Positions 6,511 through 13,401 of a stretch of DNA of 18,876 nucleotides are shown piece after piece. The position numbers and the translations under genes are program-made. Position 1 is the stretch's first letter, and each line of letters starts with the position of its first letter. The DNA is from Candidatus Altarchaeales archaeon WOR_SM1_86-2 (GTDB taxonomy: Archaea > Altiarchaeota > Altiarchaeia > IMC4 > MCBC01): NCBI GenBank assembly GCA_001723855.1, contig MCBC01000003.1, positions 1 through 18,876 on the forward strand, in the 5' to 3' direction. A model generated the notes under the pieces. The model searched no databases. It was not told the origin of the DNA and saw only the letters and a program-made list of their open reading frames with translations.

Positions 6511-6645
6511 CATGAAATCTACCTCATTAATTTTATCCTGAATTGGAGAAGAGGCTAATTTTAATCTCGAATGTGCAATAAATTCAAAGGATTTTATTTA
6601 ATGTCACCAATCAATTAATAGAGTGTGCAAACGACTTGAATAAAA

Positions 6646-7713
6646 ATGAAGCTTAAAATCCCATTTAAAGTATCAGTAATTTTATGTTTGACATTTATGT
6701 TTGCAGGTTTTGTAGATGGTTATGAAATTGAAAAAACCTATTCAGAAAACCATACAGTTAACAGCATTTTTGGGATCCATACACTTACAAAAAATGGCAG
6801 TTTAGAATCCAGTATATGCATGAATTTTCAGTTAGTTGATACTGATTCTGACAAACGACCCCAGAAAGAAATAGATTTTATCCCGTGGGATAGGCCCGAA
6901 AATATACCCGAACCCTCTGTTTTAATTTGTGAGTGTAGTAGTGGGGGATGTTGTAGCATCATAGATAATCATTTGAATTATGAATGTAAAAGAATCTATC
7001 CTTATAATTTTTCTTATAATTTTTCAAATGTGTATCGCATAACTTTTGTACCAGAAAAAACAGAAAAGGAAGCCCAATACTTCGCAATTATGATTAATTA
7101 CACATTACCTGATTTTACTATTAAACAAGGTGATTATAATGTAGTTCGACTAAGTTTAAAAAATCATTTAAAATATTTGGACACGAAGGGAAAACCCATT
7201 CAGAACATAATTGTTCTTCCATCCCAAGATGATATTCCTCGTTTTTTACCAGATGCAGGAGACATTAGAATAGTAAAATATCGTGATGAAAATGGAAACA
7301 ATCTAAATAGATGGGCTTTCGTTTTTGATGGCTCGGGGGATAAAATAATCTGGTATTGGAATGAGAAAAAGATAAAAGAAAGGGAGATTATCAATAATCT
7401 TACATATCTTGGTATGGGTTTTTTGCTTTCTTTACTTGCCGGGACTATTGTATATCTATCTTTAGGAAGAAACCCAAAAGATTTTTTTCGCATAAACACT
7501 CCTGAAATAACAAAAAAGCAAATATTTGATACTACAACAAAAAAATTTAAATCTGAACCAGTCATTGGAAGTATTACAGGTAAAACATATCATAAAATAA
7601 ACTGCAAGTGGGTTAATAACATTGCAAAAGAAAATAAAAGACAATTCGAAAATAAAGATGTAGCAGAAAAAGAAGGATATAAACCCTGTAGAAACTGCAA
7701 TCCTGATGATTAG
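6646..7713 (+). CDS. Secreted/membrane protein with a C-terminal Ada-like Cys metal-binding domain
   Basis: This encodes 355 residues: a signal peptide or N-terminal anchor (residues 1-25, KVSVILCLTFMFAGFVDG), an extracytoplasmic region rich in N-glycosylation-type sites (NHT, NGS, NFS, NYT, NLT) and cysteines (CECSSGGCC), one membrane helix at about 255-273 (LGMGFLLSLLAGTIVYLSL), and a soluble tail. The tail holds IGSITGKTYHKINCKWVNNI, then YKPCRNCNP: Cys320, Cys348 and Cys351 match the small Ada-like zinc domain often found fused to nucleases and lipoproteins. With an N-out helix followed by GRNPKDFFR, that domain should be cytoplasmic. The gene is markedly A/T-rich compared with its housekeeping neighbours and stands alone between copies A and B of the tyrS-end repeat, which suggests acquisition. 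Function unknown. Confidence 0.65.
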   Translation: MKLKIPFKVSVILCLTFMFAGFVDGYEIEKTYSENHTVNSIFGIHTLTKNGSLESSICMNFQLVDTDSDKRPQKEIDFIPWDRPENIPEPSVLICECSSGGCCSIIDNHLNYECKRIYPYNFSYNFSNVYRITFVPEKTEKEAQYFAIMINYTLPDFTIKQGDYNVVRLSLKNHLKYLDTKGKPIQNIIVLPSQDDIPRFLPDAGDIRIVKYRDENGNNLNRWAFVFDGSGDKIIWYWNEKKIKEREIINNLTYLGMGFLLSLLAGTIVYLSLGRNPKDFFRINTPEITKKQIFDTTTKKFKSEPVIGSITGKTYHKINCKWVNNIAKENKRQFENKDVAEKEGYKPCRNCNPDD

Positions 7714-7722
7714 TTCTTTAAT

Positions 7723-7826
7723 TTAAGCATAACCTTCCCTCAATTTCTCCCTGACCGGAGTCAAGATTTTTATCAAATCTTGCGCAGCTCCCAACTTTAG
7801 ATCCATTGGATGCGGTTTTTATTCGG
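7723..7826 (-). pseudogene. Relic of a tyrosyl-tRNA synthetase 3' end, copy B
   Basis: Read leftwards this encodes NK-KPHPMDLKLGAAQDLIKIL, then TPVREKLREGYA and a TAA at 7723-7725, clearly the C-terminus of an archaeal TyrRS; the resident tyrS has NKKLHPMDLKQGVSEGLIKIL, then EPVRDMI. By hand, 7757-7825 aligns to 8937-9006 inside tyrS at about 55 of 70 positions, with one base missing in the T-run (5 versus 6). It has no 5' part: the protease gene's final codons (SSTE and TAA at 7819) run into it. It is divergent from the resident tyrS, so it may come from a related rather than identical gene. Confidence 0.75.
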
Positions 7827-8238
7827 TGCTGCTCCTGACAAAACACGTCTCTTTGTCAATATTCTTGAAACGGATTTCAAAAATGTCAAATATGCTCCGT
7901 CTTCCAATCAGATTTGGCACACGATCTGCGGGATTTTTACAAAATGCGGCATCTGCTTTCAGAATATCATCACCAACCTTCAGTGTGACTTCATGTATGT
8001 AAGTTTCAACTTCCCCGCCCCCGACACCGCCAAACTTGGCATATCTGCCTTCCTCAATGTTCAGCCCCAATAACTCACCAAAGCTGTGCTGAAAAACAGA
8101 GATGTCTGCTCCAGAGTCAACATAAACTGATATATACTTCCAATTTCCTTCCACATACTTGACCGCAATTTCCGCAACAGGTCTTAGAATATTTCCTAAT
8201 GTGTCAGATCCTTCAATTTTCCAACTAAAACATTTCAT
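7819..8238 (-). CDS. Retropepsin-like aspartic protease
   Basis: This 139-residue protein has the single-domain retropepsin layout: ISVYVDSGADISVF (catalytic Asp41 in DSGA, 41-44), a glycine-rich flap GGVGGGEV (70-77), and the closing hydrophobic-hydrophobic-Gly motif NLIGRRSIFDIFEIRF (109-124). Such enzymes act as homodimers, each chain giving one aspartate. There is no signal peptide, so it is cytoplasmic. Its ATG overlaps the TGA of the DUF5678 gene (ATGA at 8235-8238), implying coupled translation. The pairing with DUF5678 recurs in archaea and some bacteria as far as I recall; its purpose is not known to me. The last codons overlap the tyrS-end relic, so its 3' end may have been rewritten on insertion. 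Confidence 0.78.
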   Translation of the reverse strand: MKCFSWKIEGSDTLGNILRPVAEIAVKYVEGNWKYISVYVDSGADISVFQHSFGELLGLNIEEGRYAKFGGVGGGEVETYIHEVTLKVGDDILKADAAFCKNPADRVPNLIGRRSIFDIFEIRFKNIDKETCFVRSSTE

Positions 8239-8477
8239 AGTATCAGTACCAATAATTCTTTTTTTGGAATAAAATCCAACAACGGCTCTTTATCAGGACA
8301 TGTTTCTTTTGCTTTATTATATGCCTGCTTTGCATCATCTCCAACACCTACAACCTTCTTATCTACAACAGCAACCCAACGCTCCTGAAAACTCTCTTGT
8401 AGTTTTGGTGTATTTTTGCTGAGCCATAAAAAGTCCTCGTTTATCCTCTCCTCTAGGGTTTTAGTTTGAAGCACCAT
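8235..8477 (-). CDS. DUF5678-type small protein
   Basis: This encodes 80 residues with EDFLWLSKNTPKLQESFQ, then ERWVAVVDKKVVGVGDDAKQ, AYNKAKETCPDKEPLLDFIP and KKELLVLIL. The order 'WL..N...L...F...WVAVV.xKVVG.G.D...A...A......EPLL..IP' is the pattern of DUF5678, a family encoded next to small aspartic proteases. It is cytoplasmic and the first gene of a two-gene unit, overlapping the protease start by 4 bp. A substrate, adaptor or inhibitor of the protease is an inference from the fixed pairing only. Start ATG at 8477 follows A/T-rich sequence with no Shine-Dalgarno. Confidence 0.68.
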   Translation of the reverse strand: MVLQTKTLEERINEDFLWLSKNTPKLQESFQERWVAVVDKKVVGVGDDAKQAYNKAKETCPDKEPLLDFIPKKELLVLIL

Positions 8478-8578
8478 TTTAAATTTTATTTTTAAAAGAT
8501 TTGAATGACAGCGAAATCATTTTATATTAATATTTAGATTTCAAAAATAAAAACGAATTAATTCCTCTTCGGGTACCC

Positions 8579-8630
8579 CAACTCCACTTTCCCTTGATTT
8601 CTCCCCTTCAGGAGTTAGAATTTTTATCAA
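8579..8630 (-). repeat. tyrS-3'-end-related repeat, copy C
   Basis: 8589-8630 matches copy B (7735-7776) at 33 of 42 positions, and 8579-8618 matches copy A at 33 of 40. Leftwards it encodes LIKILTPEGEKSRESGVG, aligning with the LIKIL.PVR block of the TyrRS C-terminus. It lies between the DUF2798 gene and the DUF5678/protease pair. No functional frame is present. Confidence 0.55.
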
Positions 8631-8655
8631 CCAAATTATCCAAAATATCAGATAA

Positions 8656-8886
8656 TCAATCCGAAGTTAATTTATCCACGATTTTTCTTACAACGGGAAT
8701 TATGGCTATGGATGTTGGAAATGCCACGATAAATCCGAGTATAAATCCTCGAAACCATATCTCAAAAAAATTAGAAACAAAACCAATGTTTATAAGAGTA
8801 AGGATAAAGGATATTGCAAAAGACATGATCAACGATACCAGCACACCAAACAAAATTTCAGAATATTTTTTATTTATTTTCATCAT
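8656..8886 (-). CDS. DUF2798-type two-helix membrane protein
   Basis: This encodes 76 residues with two membrane helices, LFGVLVSLIMSFAISFILTL and GFILGFIVAFPTSIAIIPVV, joined by a loop (NIGFVSNFFEIWFR) and ending in VRKIVDKLTSD. The helix-'L.LIN.G....F...W.R'-helix-'P.VRK.VDKL' pattern matches the DUF2798 family of small integral membrane proteins of unknown role, common in bacteria and patchy in archaea. It starts 1 bp after the tyrS stop (TAG-T-ATG), so it is transcribed with tyrS, although it may be the first cargo of the tyrS-end accretion rather than a true partner. Confidence 0.65.
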   Translation of the reverse strand: MMKINKKYSEILFGVLVSLIMSFAISFILTLINIGFVSNFFEIWFRGFILGFIVAFPTSIAIIPVVRKIVDKLTSD

Positions 8887-8887
8887 A

Positions 8888-9865
8888 CTATTTTTCAGGG
8901 AATTCTAACCCCCCTGCTTCAATCATATCGCGCACGGGCTCTAAAATTTTTATCAAACCTTCCGAAACCCCCTGCTTTAGATCCATCGGATGCAGTTTTT
9001 TATTCGAATAAGCCCCCTCCAGCTCGTTATAGGAATTAAATTCAATGTCCCCCCCGAATTTCTCCCTTCTTTCTATTTTCAACCCCCCAAGTTTCGGGAA
9101 TATTAAATATTTGCAAATCTCAAGTACAGGGTTTCCTTCTACTTCAATGGGACAGTACGCACCGTTGATCTTTTTCCTTATATCCCCCTCAGGCTCATCC
9201 ACGGCGATTATGGTTTCGGGCTTGGAGGAGGACATCTTACTTTCGGGACCCTGCAGGGAGCATAAAAGAGGCGTATGAACGCATACGGGCTTTTTATAGC
9301 CGATTTCAGGCAGTAATTCGCGGGCAAGCATATGAATCTTTCTCTGCTCAATCCCGCCGTGGGCAACATCCACCCCCATAGCCTTAATGTCAGCAATCTG
9401 CATCAGGGGATATATCATCTGGGAAACCCGTGCATGCTCTAAGTCGCGGGCTATGTCCTGCATACTCCGCCTTGCTCTTTTCACGCTTGCCAGTAATCCC
9501 AGTTTAAGAACATCGTGCACATAATCTTTTTCAAACTGGAACCCTGAGCCTGAAACGAATTCCGTGTTGGGTTTATTCAGACCGATCGCAACAAAGCAGT
9601 TTTTCCAGTAATCCACCATTCTCTCAACCCATTCCTCCGAGCCTTTCCTGTTCAAAAGGGTATGGACGTCGGCAAACAAAACCTTCACCCTGAAGCCGGC
9701 ATCCTGGAAATCGATCTGCTTGTTTACGGCGACCATTGTACCTATGTGCACCCTTCCGGAAACCTCGTATCCGCAGTAGGTTATGGGGGCTTTTTTTTCC
9801 CTGATCAGTGAATCCAGATCTTCTTCAGTTACTATCTCCGAAAGGTTTCGCTTTATTAAATCCAT
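8888..9865 (-). CDS. tyrS: Tyrosyl-tRNA synthetase
   Basis: TyrRS charges tRNA-Tyr with tyrosine. The 325-residue protein is the archaeal/eukaryotic form: HIGH-type signature GRVHIGT (38-43), KMSSS at 210-214, and the tyrosine pocket in MIYPLMQIADI (Tyr152, Gln156, Asp159) and GGIEQRK (Gln174), equivalent to Tyr151, Gln155, Asp158 and Gln173 of the Methanocaldococcus enzyme. The length fits the family. The C-terminal block KLHPMDLKQGVSEGLIKILEPVR is the segment of which degraded copies lie downstream. A TATA-like box (9884-9893) sits about 24 nt before the ATG, suggesting a leaderless mRNA. TrpRS is excluded by the EQRKIHML and pocket residues. Confidence 0.94.
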   Translation of the reverse strand: MDLIKRNLSEIVTEEDLDSLIREKKAPITYCGYEVSGRVHIGTMVAVNKQIDFQDAGFRVKVLFADVHTLLNRKGSEEWVERMVDYWKNCFVAIGLNKPNTEFVSGSGFQFEKDYVHDVLKLGLLASVKRARRSMQDIARDLEHARVSQMIYPLMQIADIKAMGVDVAHGGIEQRKIHMLARELLPEIGYKKPVCVHTPLLCSLQGPESKMSSSKPETIIAVDEPEGDIRKKINGAYCPIEVEGNPVLEICKYLIFPKLGGLKIERREKFGGDIEFNSYNELEGAYSNKKLHPMDLKQGVSEGLIKILEPVRDMIEAGGLEFPEK

Positions 9866-9883
9866 CCCGATTTTTATAGTTTA

Positions 9884-9893
9884 TATTTATAAA
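9884..9893 (-). promoter_or_regulatory. Candidate TATA box of tyrS
   Basis: On the minus strand the sequence reads TTTATAAATA, occupying about -28 to -19 relative to the tyrS ATG, a canonical archaeal TATA box spaced for a start of transcription at the start codon. The same A/T-rich spacer must also serve the divergent gene at 9923. Confidence 0.45.
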
Positions 9894-9922
9894 TCAAATT
9901 TCAATAATTAAAAATAAAGAAA

Positions 9923-10153
9923 ATGAGTAAAGGATCTGCAGGGGTAATAATGGGGATAGTTGTCCTTATTTCCGCAATGGTTTTTGCAGGGTATATAGGG
10001 CACTGGTATTCTGTAAACAACGACTGTGTGAGTTGTAAACTGGGTGTCGGCGGAGAATGCGGCACGATAGGAAGCTGTAATGGAACCTGCAACATGGAGG
10101 ATGTCACTTTGTGCTGGGTTCCGGCATGCAAGGAAACGGTAGTTGAAGAGTGA
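9923..10153 (+). CDS. Small membrane-anchored Cys-rich protein
   Basis: This encodes 76 residues: a short cytoplasmic start (MSKGSAG), one hydrophobic segment (8-28, VIMGIVVLISAMVFAGYIG) and an outer domain with seven cysteines at 35, 38, 46, 52, 56, 64 and 69 (NDCVSCKLG, ECGTIGSCNGTC, TLCWVPACK). The cysteine density and the anchor suggest a disulfide- or metal-stabilised surface domain. I do not recognise a family. It is divergent from tyrS and convergent with the COG2509 flavoprotein. The ATG lies directly after an A-rich stretch. An odd cysteine number leaves one free thiol or allows dimer formation. Confidence 0.6.
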   Translation: MSKGSAGVIMGIVVLISAMVFAGYIGHWYSVNNDCVSCKLGVGGECGTIGSCNGTCNMEDVTLCWVPACKETVVEE

Positions 10154-10229
10154 GTTGAGGAGACTGTCATGATGCTGCAAGGGACCAAAAATAGATTTGT
10201 TTTTAGTTTAAAAAGGGCGGTTCACGAAA

Positions 10230-11615
10230 TCACCCAATCTTCTTCAACATTCCCCTGGCAGCTAAAATCCCTGTCGCACTCGCATTTACAATATCTCTAC
10301 TCAGCCCCGCCCCGTCTCCCGCGGCAAATAAATTTTTAATTGAAGTTTCCATTGACTTATCCACAACCAATTCCCTGGAATAGAATTTCACTTCGGGAGC
10401 GTAAATGAGTGTTGAGTCGCTCGCCACCCCGTGGATCACCTCATCCAGTTTCTCCAGACCTTCAAGCACATCGGTTAAGATTTTATGGGGCAATACCATC
10501 GCAACATTCCCGGGGGTCACATCCCTCAACGTGTTTGTTATTGTACTTCTCTGCAGTCTCGCCCATGTAGATCTCCTGCCCCTTCTAAGATCCCCCAGGC
10601 GCTGAACTATCGGCCTCCCCCCGCCGACGGTGGTGGATAATTTTGATATGGACTTCCCATATCTTGTTGTATCCTCAAGCGGCTCGGTAAGAACCGTTCG
10701 AACCAAAAAAGCAAAATTTGTGTTTTCAGATTTCTTTCCTAACAGAGAATGACCGTTAACACCTATAAAATCATCATAGTTTTCCTTTACAACAAAACCT
10801 TCGTGGTTTGTACAGAAGGTTCTCACAAAATCCCCGTACTGGGTCGTCCATATATGGAACTTAGGGTCGCGATTTATCTCAACGATGGAATCCATAATAA
10901 TGGAGGGCACCTCAACCCTGACGCCAATATCTATCGGGCCGAAACGACCCCGGATTTTATGTTTTTTTACAATATCGCTGACCCAGTCCGCACCAACTCT
11001 GCCAGGGGCGATAAGTACATAATCGCCGTAAATTTTCTTTTTATGTGTTTTAACTCCTTTAATTCTTCCGTTCTCAATTATCAAATCAGTAACCTTTGTC
11101 TCAAGTAAAAATTCAACGCCTTTTTTCTTAAGATAGCGTTCAAAATTCCCTATCACCTTTGGAGCATTATCACTCCCTATATGTCTTTGCCGAATATCAA
11201 CAAACTTTATTCCGGCAGCAGAAGATCTCTTCTTTAACTCATAAACTGCCTTATCGTCTCCCACAAGCATTTTCTTTGGGGCACCAAATTTTACAAATAA
11301 CTTATCCACGAGATCGACAAGATTCCAAGCCAGATCATGATCTCCAGTCTGCATTTCCAGATCGCCCCCAATCCCAGGATGTATATTCAGGGTTCCGTCA
11401 GAGAAAGTTCCTGCTCCGCCGACCCCGCACATTATCTCGCATGGCTTGCAGCTCACACAAACCCCTGTTTCCTTCATCGGACAGGCTCTTTCATCTATTG
11501 CCTTGCCCCTGTCGATCACCAGAATTTTTAGGTCCTTTTTGCCGTTGACCAACTCATATGCGGTAAACATTCCCGCCTGCCCGGAACCAACGATTATCAC
11601 GTCATACTTTTCCAA
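10230..11615 (-). CDS. FAD-dependent dehydrogenase of the COG2509 type
   Basis: This 461-residue protein begins with a Rossmann FAD-binding loop, DVIIVGSGQAGMF (GxGxxG at 10-15), and closes with a second FAD motif, KNLFAAGDGAGLSRDIVNAS. Near the N-terminus it has CPMKETGVCVSCKPCEIMCG: Cys45, then Cys53, 56, 59 and 63 in CxxCxxCxxxC spacing that could bind an iron-sulfur cluster, followed by GVGGAGTFSDGTLN, characteristic of this uncharacterised dehydrogenase family. The reaction is not known; relatives are annotated simply as NAD(P)/FAD-dependent oxidoreductases. There is no signal peptide, so it is cytoplasmic. It is monocistronic as far as visible. The start is an ATG just downstream of A/T-rich sequence. 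Confidence 0.82.
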   Translation of the reverse strand: MEKYDVIIVGSGQAGMFTAYELVNGKKDLKILVIDRGKAIDERACPMKETGVCVSCKPCEIMCGVGGAGTFSDGTLNIHPGIGGDLEMQTGDHDLAWNLVDLVDKLFVKFGAPKKMLVGDDKAVYELKKRSSAAGIKFVDIRQRHIGSDNAPKVIGNFERYLKKKGVEFLLETKVTDLIIENGRIKGVKTHKKKIYGDYVLIAPGRVGADWVSDIVKKHKIRGRFGPIDIGVRVEVPSIIMDSIVEINRDPKFHIWTTQYGDFVRTFCTNHEGFVVKENYDDFIGVNGHSLLGKKSENTNFAFLVRTVLTEPLEDTTRYGKSISKLSTTVGGGRPIVQRLGDLRRGRRSTWARLQRSTITNTLRDVTPGNVAMVLPHKILTDVLEGLEKLDEVIHGVASDSTLIYAPEVKFYSRELVVDKSMETSIKNLFAAGDGAGLSRDIVNASATGILAARGMLKKIG

Positions 11616-11955
11616 TTTTTTTTGTTTGTTATTCTTTATTTTATTAAAAAATAAAAAATAAGTTCATCTAAAAATCCCGAACAACTATCCATTCTTTCAA
11701 CATCAGACCCGTTCAACTAATAATGGTTAGTGAATTCGCACTTTAATTCGACAAATATGGCTTGGTTTGTGAGTTTTTCATTCAAAAATAAAGAAATTAA
11801 GTGGTTGTTACAAAACTGACGCCAATCAGAGATATACAATCTCCTCATTCTACAACATTTTCAAAGTAAGTCGCTAATTATTACCTGCGATCACAGGGGC
11901 TACATGCAACCTCGGCGATCTTAACTATAAACAACTTGTGTGTAATTTTTATAGA
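11616..11955. other. Intergenic stretch without a recognisable gene
   Basis: About 340 bp with no frame I can support on either strand. Composition is mixed, with a GCGATCACAGGGGC / CCTCGGCGATC stretch at about 11886-11921 that is more G/C-rich than its flanks. It lies between the COG2509 gene and the duplicated rpsC tail and may be residue of the rearrangement that made that junction. Confidence 0.4.
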
Positions 11956-12004
11956 TTGTCTTCTTAGACTTCTGAGTTTTTGCGTTTGATGGTTTTTCCG
12001 ATTT
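11956..12004 (-). pseudogene. Duplicated 3' end of rpsC (uS3 tail)
   Basis: These 49 bp match 14085-14133, inside the resident rpsC, at 46 of 49 positions. On the minus strand the copy reads KSEKPSNAKTQKSKKT against KSEKPSKAKTQKAKRT in uS3, so it comes from the Lys-rich C-terminal extension. There is no upstream rpsC sequence: the copy stops at 12004, right where the truncated KH-protein frame begins on the opposite strand. Too low-complexity to be functional on its own. Confidence 0.8.
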
Positions 12005-12005
12005 T

Positions 12006-12263
12006 GGCGGATCAAAGAAGAAGTCGGATCGCATCAGAGCGGTGATTATAGGCGGGGGAGGCAATACCAAGAGGTTTATTGAGGAATTGATGGGCTGCAG
12101 GATAACGGTTCATGGAAAAACGGTGGGGATTATCGGGCCGTTGGACGAGTGCTATTCTGCAAAAGAAGCAATCGCTATGTTAGCCTCCGGGGCATCTCAC
12201 GGCAGTGTTTACAGATTCTTAGAGAGGGAAAAACAAAATATATTGGAGCAGAAATTCAAGTGA
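12006..12263 (+). pseudogene. Pno1/Dim2-type KH RNA-binding protein, 5'-truncated
   Basis: From 12006 the frame reads GGSKKKSDRIRAVIIGGGGN, then TKRFIEELMGCRITVHGKTV, GIIGPLDECYSAKEAIAMLA and SGASHGSVYRFLEREKQNIL. This is the second KH domain of the archaeal homologue of Pno1/Dim2 (family pattern: IIGxxGxxRxxIEELTGxxISVYGKTVAIIG, then AxEAIxMLxxGAxHxxVYRFLE), a factor for small-subunit rRNA maturation. The complete protein has two KH domains and about 180 residues; the first half is absent and no ATG precedes the KH segment (a GTG at 12042 is the only nearby start). The 5' boundary coincides with the rpsC-tail copy. A complete copy is expected elsewhere if the gene is essential. Confidence 0.78.
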
Positions 12264-12346
12264 ATTTGGATTTGGGTTTAAAATTAAAAAAAGAGAGGAT
12301 ATACCTCCCCCCGTCTTTGATACTGCAAACTGTTCACACCAGTATT

Positions 12347-13401
12347 TTATGTGCACTCACCCGAATAGTTCACATTTACACCACTTGCGGCAGCGTAGCA
12401 ATCATTTGAGTAGGTGTTGCCATCACATCCGCAGACAGGAATCCAGACATCAAGGCAAAGTTTTGGTCTTGGCTCGCAAATCCCGTTTCCATCACAGTCT
12501 CCCGCAGCTTTTGCACAGTATTCACCAGAAGAGCAGTCATCGTTTGTTGTGCACCCCGTTGGCTCCAGATAACTTATAAAGTCGTCCATCGCACTGATAC
12601 TGCATCCGAATTTCTTATGTCCTTCGCCCAAATCAAGCAGGTCTATAATCTGACTGCAACTGCATCCTTGCGTGTCATTTATTGTGTAGGATTTTTGCGG
12701 TCCTTTGCCCCCTCCTTTTGGTGGCATAGTGTCAAAAATTCCGTCACCGTCAACTAAAGCAAATCTGTTCACTCCTAAGCTAATCGTTGGAACATCTTCC
12801 GGTATTGCTGTTTCTGCACAGTAATCACAAACGTCTAATATTCCATCACCATCCGTATCCGTTTCGTCAATTTCTCCTACAGGCACTGTTACCCCATCCA
12901 CGGATATTCTCACATCCATTAAATAAATATCGCACCAACAATCGTCCATCAATGTGATTAAGATTTCATTAATACCGCACCCTACCTTATCCGTGATGTT
13001 AATGACTTGTGTTGTACCTGAAAGAAATGCATGACCTGCAACGACTCCATTCACTTTTATTTCGGATCCGTCATCTACAGCACCCACATATATTAAAACT
13101 TCTTCTCCCACTTCCGATGGAGATAAAAACAGGTTTGTTCTAAAATATTCAAAGTCAACAGCGTTTAGACAATACCCATATAACTCGCTTGCTCCACAAT
13201 ATCCCGTTCTATCTATCTCACTTATGTTTGGTGCTGGACCCCAACCGGTTGTAGGTATTGCTGATAAGATAGATTAACGCCCGTAACTATCATACCATCT
13301 TCAGCATACTCCCACCCAGAAATTATTGCTGCCTGAACTGGTGTCACCATCGTCATGACCATAAGCACACACAACGAAAAAATTGTTGATTCCCTTTTCA
13401 T
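12347..13401 (-). pseudogene. Secreted Kazal-domain protein, frameshifted near the N-terminus
   Basis: The ATG at 13401 begins a signal peptide (MKRESTIFSLCVLMVMTMV, cleavage likely after PVQA), but that frame closes by about 13220. From about 13265 the sequence continues in another frame (SAIPTTGWGPAPNISEIDRT, onward to GYCGASELYGYC) into the long frame ending at 12347. The total span is one base short of a multiple of three, so one missing base near 13262-13275 explains it. The mature part has a jelly-roll-like region (VLIYVGAVDDGSEIKVNGV, CDIYLMDVRISVDG), a Ca-binding thrombospondin type-3-like DTDGDGILDVCDYC, a DGDGIFDTMPPKGGG / CSCSQIIDLLDLGEGHKKFG block, and a C-terminal Kazal-type domain (PVCGCDGNTYSNDC). 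Probably a surface or exported protein. A GAGGTGA motif precedes the ATG, unlike most genes here. Sequencing error is possible. Confidence 0.7.

Noticed and set aside
7810..8073. 87-codon frame on the plus strand
   Set aside because: Shadow of the retropepsin-like protease gene, whose catalytic motifs are clear on the other strand.
9901..10188. Two long minus-strand frames opposite the Cys-rich membrane protein
   Set aside because: The plus-strand frame has an N-terminal membrane anchor, patterned cysteines and a properly placed start; the opposite frames are Thr/Ser/His-rich noise.
10749..11661. Several plus-strand frames of 64-129 codons
   Set aside because: All lie antisense to the COG2509 flavoprotein, which has full FAD-binding motifs.
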